Assembly (NCBI GenBank): GCA_028583605.1
Contig: CM053327.1
Location: forward strand, 26,089,629 to 26,153,628
Reading direction: 5' to 3'
DNA: 64,000 nt
From: Dastarcus helophoroides
Lineage: Eukaryota > Arthropoda > Insecta > Coleoptera > Bothrideridae
A program made the position numbers and the translations under genes. The first letter of the stretch is position 1. Each line of letters starts with the position of its first letter. Positions 58,844 through 64,000 of the stretch are shown one piece after another. The notes under the pieces were generated by a model, which worked only from the letters and a program-made list of their open reading frames with translations, did no database searches and was not told the DNA's origin.

Positions 58844-61150
58844 CTGAAACAAAATAAGGGGTATTACAACCAAGTTACCAGGTTTGAAAGAATTCAAAAT
58901 TTTCAAAAAATCAAAATAAAAAAAATCTACAATTTGAAAAAGTGTAATTTTTTAAAAAATAATTCAAAAATCAAAATCAAGTTTTCAAAGAACTGTTAAA
59001 TTTAACAAAAAGTGAAATTTTTTCAAAAATGTCTAAATATTCAAAAAAAATGGAAGTATTTAAAATAGGTCGACGTTTTTAAGAAAACGTCGAAAAACGA
59101 TCGACGTTTTTAAAAAATCGTTGAAAAACGATCGACGTTTTCAAAAAAGGTTAATATTTTTAGAATTATTCTCAAACAAGATTAATATTTTTAGAATAAG
59201 TCATAGTTTTGAAAACACTCAAAAACTTGAAAAATTGCAAAAAGTCGAAATTTTCAAGACAATCGGTATTTAACAAAAAGGCAAACTCTTCAACAAGAAT
59301 TATTAAAAAATGAACAAAATTATAAAAATAGTTAACATTGTTAAAATGTCTCCCAAGATTTTGAAATTACTGAAAAAGTTTGAGAAAAAGTTGAAGTTTT
59401 GAAGAAGGTGGAAAAAATGGAACTATTGAAAGTAAACATTTTCAAAATTTTTCTAGAATAGAAAGTCAAAGTTTTGAAAAAAGTGAAAATTTTCAAAGAA
59501 AGCGAAAAAAGAACCAAATTATTTAAAAATATCGAAATATTGATGAGGAATCAAAATATTTAAAAAAACCAATATTTGTAGTGAAAATTTTGAGTAAAAC
59601 CAAACTTTTCAAAATAGAACGTAATCACAAAATCAAAATTTTGAAAAAGGCCAACATTAAAAAAATCGAAAATAAAAAATCTAATCTTTAATAAACTCGA
59701 TGCTTTCAAAAAAAAATCGAAATAAAAACAATCGAACTCTTTAAAAAAATTGGAGTTTTCAGAGTTGAAATTTCGAAAAGTCGTAATTTAAAAAAAAAAA
59801 TTCGAAATTGTTGGCAAAAGTCAAAATATTTAAAAATGGTCGAAATATTGAAAAAAGTTAACGTTTACAATAAAAGTAGAAATTTTCAAAAGAAGAGACA
59901 ACTTGAAATTAATTTCAGTTCCCAAAATATTCAGTAATAATAAATTTGGACTTTTCTTTTGAAAAATTTTGGCTTTTTTCCTCGATAAATTTAGTAAAAA
60001 GTAAAGTAAAAAAAAATAATTAAAATAATCACTTGAGACATAAAAATTTTGTTAAAACAACATTTAAAAAAAGCGAAATTTATATAAAAAATTGTTTTTA
60101 CTTTCAATCAAAAAAGTTTGACTTTAACCTTCAATATTTAAGTTTTTTTAAGCTCTTTCTTCAAAATATCAAAATTGTCCTCCCGAAGTTTTAAAAATTG
60201 AAAAACAATGTAAACTTTGGACAACATTTTTGCGAATTTCGATTTCTTTTGAAGTTTGACATTTCTAAAAATGTTGATTTTCGAAATTTTGGCTTTTTTC
60301 ATAACTTCGACTTTTTTTCAAAATATTAATTTTTTGGTGAAAAGTTTAAAATTTTTATAACTTGGATTTTCTCTCGAAGTTTCGACTTTTTCGATACTCT
60401 TTCAAAATTTTGACTTTTCCTCGAAATCAGACTTTTTTTTGCAAATGTGACCTTTTCTTAAAAGTGTCTACGTTTTTTCATCGACTCTTTTAAAAACATA
60501 TTTTCTTCCAAATTTGAAGTTTTAAAAATGTCGATCTTTTTTCAAAATTTTGAATCTTGAATATCCCGAAGCCTTCAAAATATTTACTTTTTATAAAACT
60601 GTGACTTTTGGAAAGGGTGACTTTCAAAACATTAAATTTTCTTGAAATTTTAACATTTCCTTTTTTCTTGTACATGTCGACTTATTTTTAATTTATAGTT
60701 TTTTAAAATTTGACTAGTGTGAAAAATGTCGACTAATTTTTAATTTATATTTTTTAAAATTTAACTTGTGTGAAAATTTTTTTTTTCAAAATTCTACTTT
60801 TCCGAAAATGTTGATTATTATTTGATGATTTTGACATTTTTTCAAAATGTTCATTTTTTTTATACTTCGAACTTAATTTTTTCTGAAATTTCGACTTCAA
60901 ACTTCAAAATGTAGTCCTTTTTCTAGAAATACTGACTCCACATGTTCCTAATTAAGATTTTAATTGCTACATTTAGAGATTTGTTTTCAAAACTAGTTTT
61001 CATTTAACATAAAAAGGATGAGAAACATACAACAGCTGAAGGAAAAGTGGACAACTCTTCCTCTCTTTCATTTATGATTAAAAACAATTTTTTGTAGAAA
61101 GAAAAAGGTGTAATACATTGAATCTTAAGAAAATATCAAATTATACTTAC
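58844..61150 (-). other. 2.3-kb intron filled with satellite, with a strand switch near 60,090
   Basis: From about 58,890 to 59,940 the plus strand is purine-rich satellite, and from about 60,090 to 60,930 pyrimidine-rich. At 59,066-59,145 there is a small cluster of GATCGACGTTTTTAA/AACGTCGAAAAACGATC palindromic units. Confidence 0.6.
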
Positions 61151-61304
61151 AATGAGCAAGTTGAAAGCATGAAAAACATCACAACTATGATTTCTGTTAT
61201 CCCGATTTTTTAAACTGGTAACTGAAAAAATTAACCTTGTTGATTCTATTGCTATTTGGGTAATACTTATAAAAGCGGTCAATGTAAAAACAAGTTCCAA
61301 AACC
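61151..61304 (-). CDS. Multipass membrane protein, third exon (one-base frameshift)
   Basis: The acceptor is ATTCTAG and the donor GTAAGT on the minus strand. It encodes VLELVFTLTAFISITQIAIE, then STRLIFSVTSLK in the frame of the previous exon. The downstream exon needs the other frame, which reads IGITEIIVVMFFMLSTCSF across the junction. The two frames meet at a run of six A (minus strand, about 61206-61211). Five A would keep one frame with correct splice phases (2 in, 2 out). I read it as a homopolymer error, as in the nAChR M2 exon. The segment gives two hydrophobic spans. Confidence 0.7.
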
Positions 61305-61355
61305 CTAGAATGATGAAATATTAAGTTTGTAAACCACCCATCCGCAAAAATTTAC

Positions 61356-61675
61356 CTAATTGTATATGCTACTAAAATACTGATGGACAAAAGTACATAT
61401 GATACGGCGAGAGTTTTCGAATTTGTAACACATATTTCCCATATAACATTGTGTAAATAAAACGATAACAACATAAGGTATCCTAGGACTAAATCTGTAG
61501 AGATGTTAGGGTGTTCAGCCAGTCGCAACTTTCTAAAACCAAGTAAATCTATCTGGTTTTGAAACAGGGCAGCTCCCGTGTACATGAAAGCAGCGCTAAA
61601 AAAACCCAAATACCACAGCGAATGTCTAATTCTGATACGTAGGTACTCTTTTATGCGCATTCTTCGTAATAATGC
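61356..61675 (-). CDS. Multipass membrane protein, second exon
   Basis: The acceptor CATTTCAG and donor GTAAAT are on the minus strand; phase is 0 in, 2 out. It encodes ALLRRMRIKEYLRIRIRHSL, then WYLGFFSAAFMYTGAALF, then LLGFRKLRLAEHPNISTDLV, LGYLMLLSFYLHNVIWEI and NSKTLAVSYVLLSISILVAY. The order is basic stretch, span, 'HP..' loop, span with FYLH, span. This recalls the TLC (TRAM/LAG1/CLN8) domain of ceramide-synthase relatives, but the catalytic His-His of ceramide synthases is not present. If related, it would be a divergent non-enzymatic member. The identity is uncertain. Confidence 0.75.
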
Positions 61676-61725
61676 CTGAAATGAAATGATTGCAGAAGAA
61701 TTAGAACGGTAACATTTGTACTTAC

Positions 61726-61893
61726 GTTTAGTCCATTATCGAAGCAGAAATGAAGAACATACCAAAAAATAAAAAGCCAAGTAAATCCATTGCATAAAGC
61801 ATTGTTGTAATAATCCCCTAACAAAGCGTGTAAAAACTGCGGTATTGCAGTTAATTCGGTTTTAAGAAAATTGTTTATAAGTTTTGACATCAT
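61726..61893 (-). CDS. Multipass membrane protein, first visible exon
   Basis: Begins at ATG-ATG (61888-61893). The upstream frame meets a stop within 25 bp or so, so this is a plausible start, although an acceptor at about 61910 cannot be excluded. It encodes MMSKLINNFLKTELTAIPQF, then LHALLGDYYNNALCNGFTWL and FIFWYVLHFCFDNGLN. The donor is AAAC/GTAAGT in phase 0. With the other three exons it gives about 440 residues. I do not recognise the N-terminus. A new exon set for the ionotropic receptor lies 840 bp upstream on the same strand. Confidence 0.7.
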
Positions 61894-62473
61894 TACATTG
61901 AGGTTAGATCTTGTAAAAAGTTAGGTAGCATTTTTCAATGTGACAACACTTAAATTACGCTTTGCACATTAGTTAAAAGGTCGAGGTGTAAAACTAAGTA
62001 CTTGCGGCAATTCTATTAATAAAGTATTATTTATAAAATAGACTTTGAAAATCCATTTTGACAACCTATATTTTGAAACTTGTTAGGTTAGAAATTAGGC
62101 AACCAGATATACGTGCACGTGATTATGTGGAGGCCTACAACACAAAACCAGTGGCGTCTCTAACTAGGCGAAAAATCTAACTAATTTAACTAGGCGAAAA
62201 CGGAGATTAAATAATTTTTATTGGGTCGTATACAGCTCAAGAGTTGGGCAACGGAGCACGAAGTTAATAACCGTGGTCACTTTGGTCCATCAAAGGTGGA
62301 AAATAATAATCATTTTAGTATTCTTAAATTTTTAATAATCATCAATTTTTTCAGAAATTTCGAAAAACTGAATTTAATCTCGTATCTTTTACTCTCGAAA
62401 TCGATCTTGAACTCCAAATCATTAATCTTTTCCAATATTAAGGTTTTTTTTTTAAGTTTGTAATTGTAATTGT
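61894..62473. other. Intergenic DNA between the two minus-strand genes
   Basis: No gene seen. CCAGTGGCGTCTCTAACTAG (about 62149) resembles a hAT end, but no partner was found. An 'AACTAGGCGAAAA' unit occurs twice at 62161-62202. Confidence 0.45.
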
Positions 62474-62665
62474 CCATAGAAGGTTTTACCCCTTTACCAC
62501 ATCGTTGTGATGTGGTAAAGGGGTAAAACGGTCTATAGACAATTGAAAGTATCCCTTTACCACATCTAAAGGGGTAAAACGGTCTATAGACAATTGAAAG
62601 TATCCCTTTATCACATCACAACACACATCACAACGATGTGGTAAAGGGGTAAAATCTTCTATGGG
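62474..62665. repeat. Compound inverted/direct repeat module
   Basis: Built from GATGTGGTAAAGGGGTAAAA in both orientations. The outer pair (CCATAGAAGGTTTTACCCCT at 62474 and its inverse ending CTTCTATGG at 62664) forms terminal inverted repeats of about 38 bp. Inside, AAAGGGGTAAAACGGTCTAT recurs at 62517 and 62568, a 51-bp direct repeat. It starts 68 bp downstream of the ionotropic receptor stop, so it may sit in that 3' UTR. Confidence 0.85.
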
Positions 62666-62732
62666 GCTAATCATAAGCCACAGTGTTTAGTTCAGTGCTT
62701 TGGTGATTGCAATTGTCAATGAACTAGCTTCT

Positions 62733-63027
62733 TTAACCGACAATTTCGGTCTGAGTATTTCTTGACATCCTTGCGTGGTGAAAATGTAAATGGGGCAAGT
62801 GAAAGTTGTGTATACTGGAAGAGATTTTGGTTTTTCTGAACCACAACCACTCGAAAACGAAAATGATTATACTGCCGAACGCCCCTATAATCAGAATTGC
62901 AAAAGCTGTAAATAGGTCAGCCAAAAGAGCACTTTTGAATATTCTTCTGTCGGTGCATTTTACCAATTCAGGCTCTAAATATGCTTGAATATGGCTATGT
63001 ATTCCAGTTTCGTACATCTTCAAAATG
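62733..63027 (-). CDS. Ionotropic receptor (IR), last exon
   Basis: The acceptor TTTCTAG and TAA stop are on the minus strand. It encodes ILKMYETGIHSHIQAYLEPE, then LVKCTDRR, then the last membrane span (ADLFTAFAILIIGAFGSIII, FVFEWLW) and a short His-rich cytoplasmic tail. 'ILKMYETGI' before the span and 'FV.EWLW' after it are typical of the C-terminus of insect variant ionotropic glutamate receptors, chemosensory cation channels of dendritic membranes. Phase joins the exon at 63084. Confidence 0.85.
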
Positions 63028-63083
63028 CTAGAAATAATCAAATTTTGATGAGTGACCCAGGAAGTAAGATTTTATTTACTTAC

Positions 63084-63349
63084 GCTATGTTGATCAATTT
63101 TCGATATGGTGATGTTTTGGACATTGGAAAGGCGATTATGTCATGTGTAGTATAAATTGGGATTTCTGTAATATTTGAGATACATTTATATCGGTTTATT
63201 TTCTGTAATACTCGTCTGGCGGTGTTTCTGGAGGCAAACAAGCCGAATTCGCCTTTTGTACTTAATAGGAGTCCATCGTATAAATTGGTAATATTGCTCT
63301 GTAGAAAACCTCTTACGTAAATATGCTGCAGTTCTTTCTCCTTCATAGT
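63084..63349 (-). CDS. Ionotropic receptor (IR), middle exon (S2 ligand-binding lobe)
   Basis: The acceptor GTTTTTAG and donor GTAAGT are on the minus strand; phase is 0 in, 2 out. It encodes TMKEKELQHIYVRGFLQSNI, then TNLYDGLLLSTKGEFGLFAS, through VLQKINRYKCISNITEIPIY to HDIIAFPMSKTSPYRKLINI. This is the second lobe of the ligand-binding domain between the second and third spans. 'SPYR..IN..I' is the usual lead-in to the final helix. The subfamily is not assigned. Confidence 0.85.
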
Positions 63350-63404
63350 CTAAAAACCAAAAGCGTTTGACGATGTATCCTCAACATAAAACCGCATCCG
63401 GTAC

Positions 63405-63704
63405 CCTTAAATACAGTTCATCTTGCCCAGTTTTAACGTAACCGATTTTGTAATCGCTTTCCAGTAAATCTTTCACAGAGCGAATATTTTGCAATTCTAC
63501 TGGTAAAATTGACGTTATAAATGCAGAGTATGAACTGTAAATTACGAGGGCGAAAGCCAGAGATGTTATAATCAAAACGTTTTCAGAGCAGCTGTACGGC
63601 TTCCAAATGCTACCTGGAATTAGCAGAAACATGAAAAGTGGGAGACGTTGTCCTAGAACAGTGGTTCTTAAGCGATGATGTTCCCTGGCGGTACCAAAAG
63701 TGGT
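63405..63704 (-). CDS. Ionotropic receptor (IR), exon with pore-side span (5' part missing)
   Basis: The minus strand encodes TTFGTAREHHRLRTTVLGQR, then the span VLIITSLAFALVIYSSYSAF, then ITSILPVELQNIRSVKDLLE and YKIGYVKTGQDELYLR. This is the second membrane span plus the start of the S2 lobe ('YS.F.TS.L'). The donor AGG/GTACCG is weak but in the right phase. A likely acceptor CGCAG lies at 63705-63709, and the frame is also open to an ATG at 63755. Upstream exons (signal peptide, S1 lobe, first span) are not seen and would lie beyond the window. Immediately upstream is a repeat R copy. The gene is therefore partial. Confidence 0.8.
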
Positions 63705-63754
63705 CTGCGAAATCATCATAATCATGTAAGTCTTTTGAGGTATCAAGAGATTCA

Positions 63755-63990
63755 ACCCTATTATAACTGTCGATCGTTTGAGACGATCTAATGAAATCGA
63801 AACAGGTCTTTGGTTCCCAAACTATGAATCTGATAAATGTTTAAACCTATTGGCTTGTATATTAGAATGCAGAACTTTAGTCTGTGGGTCATTTGTTGGC
63901 AGTTGAGCTACCTGATCCACTCCTATTAGAGCGTTGCACTATAGCAATCTAGATATTAATTCAATTAGCTTCAAAGTAAATTAATTTGGT
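63755..63990 (+). repeat. Interspersed repeat family R, copy 3
   Basis: GATCTAATGAAATCGAAACA, then TTGGTTCCCAAACTATGAAT, then TTAAACCTATTGGCTTGTAT match copy 1 at 7750-7830. The later part (GGCAGTTGAGCTACCTGATC; CAATCTAGATATT) matches more loosely. It lies directly upstream of the visible ionotropic receptor exon. Confidence 0.6.
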
Positions 63991-64000
63991 TAATTTTTCC

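Noticed and set aside
62149..62205. CAGTGGCGTCTCTAAC hAT-like start
   Set aside because: No matching right end found, so not called as an element.

Overview
The window is AT-rich animal nuclear DNA, almost certainly from an insect. It carries the 3' part of a nicotinic acetylcholine receptor alpha-subunit gene, a divergent arthropod-type ionotropic receptor, introns with GT..AG ends, a tRNA-like SINE, LINE tails, a Ty3/gypsy fragment and many hAT-type ends. The species and insect order cannot be told from the sequence. No CRISPR, rRNA or free tRNA gene was seen. Most of the longest open frames are poly-Phe/Lys/Asn artefacts of low-complexity DNA and were left out.

Layout. 1-22,411 is gene-free. 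It holds two large non-autonomous hAT-like elements (1056-4614 and 17830-22324), each with about 20-bp terminal repeats and 8-bp target duplications. It also holds a solo LTR with heat-shock elements nested in the first hAT (4211-4565), a LINE tail, small MITEs and copies of a palindromic retroelement-like family. 22,412-46,747 is the nAChR gene on the plus strand. Seven exons cover the end of the ligand-binding domain, the YTCC double cysteine, M1-M4 and the stop. Its first and last introns (9.2 and 12.0 kb) are inflated by tandem arrays, LINE tails, a gypsy fragment, a SINE, a pogo-like MITE and a hAT nested inside a PIF/Harbinger-like MITE. 46,748-58,167 holds a head-to-head inverted duplication of a short coding fragment, an alpha-tubulin pseudogene and long low-complexity tracts. 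58,168-63,755 carries two minus-strand genes: a four-exon multipass membrane protein (possible TLC-domain relative) and the C-terminal exons of an ionotropic receptor cut off at the right edge.

Overall pattern. More than half of the window is a degenerate A/T-rich satellite built on a motif like GTCGAAATTTTCAAAAA. It runs in blocks that are purine-rich on one strand and switch strand abruptly. Several blocks sit between hAT-type ends, which suggests that hAT termini have been mobilising satellite DNA.

The most distinctive repeat is a 12-copy family of near-palindromes with a one-sided extension of about 30-40 bp, variable 11-15 bp target duplications and a CTGAAGA...GAAAC motif. This looks like an inverted pLTR-only derivative of a Penelope-like element. 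Two coding exons (nAChR M2 exon and the third exon of the membrane-protein gene) each carry a one-base excess in a homopolymer. They are best read as assembly errors unless raw reads say otherwise.
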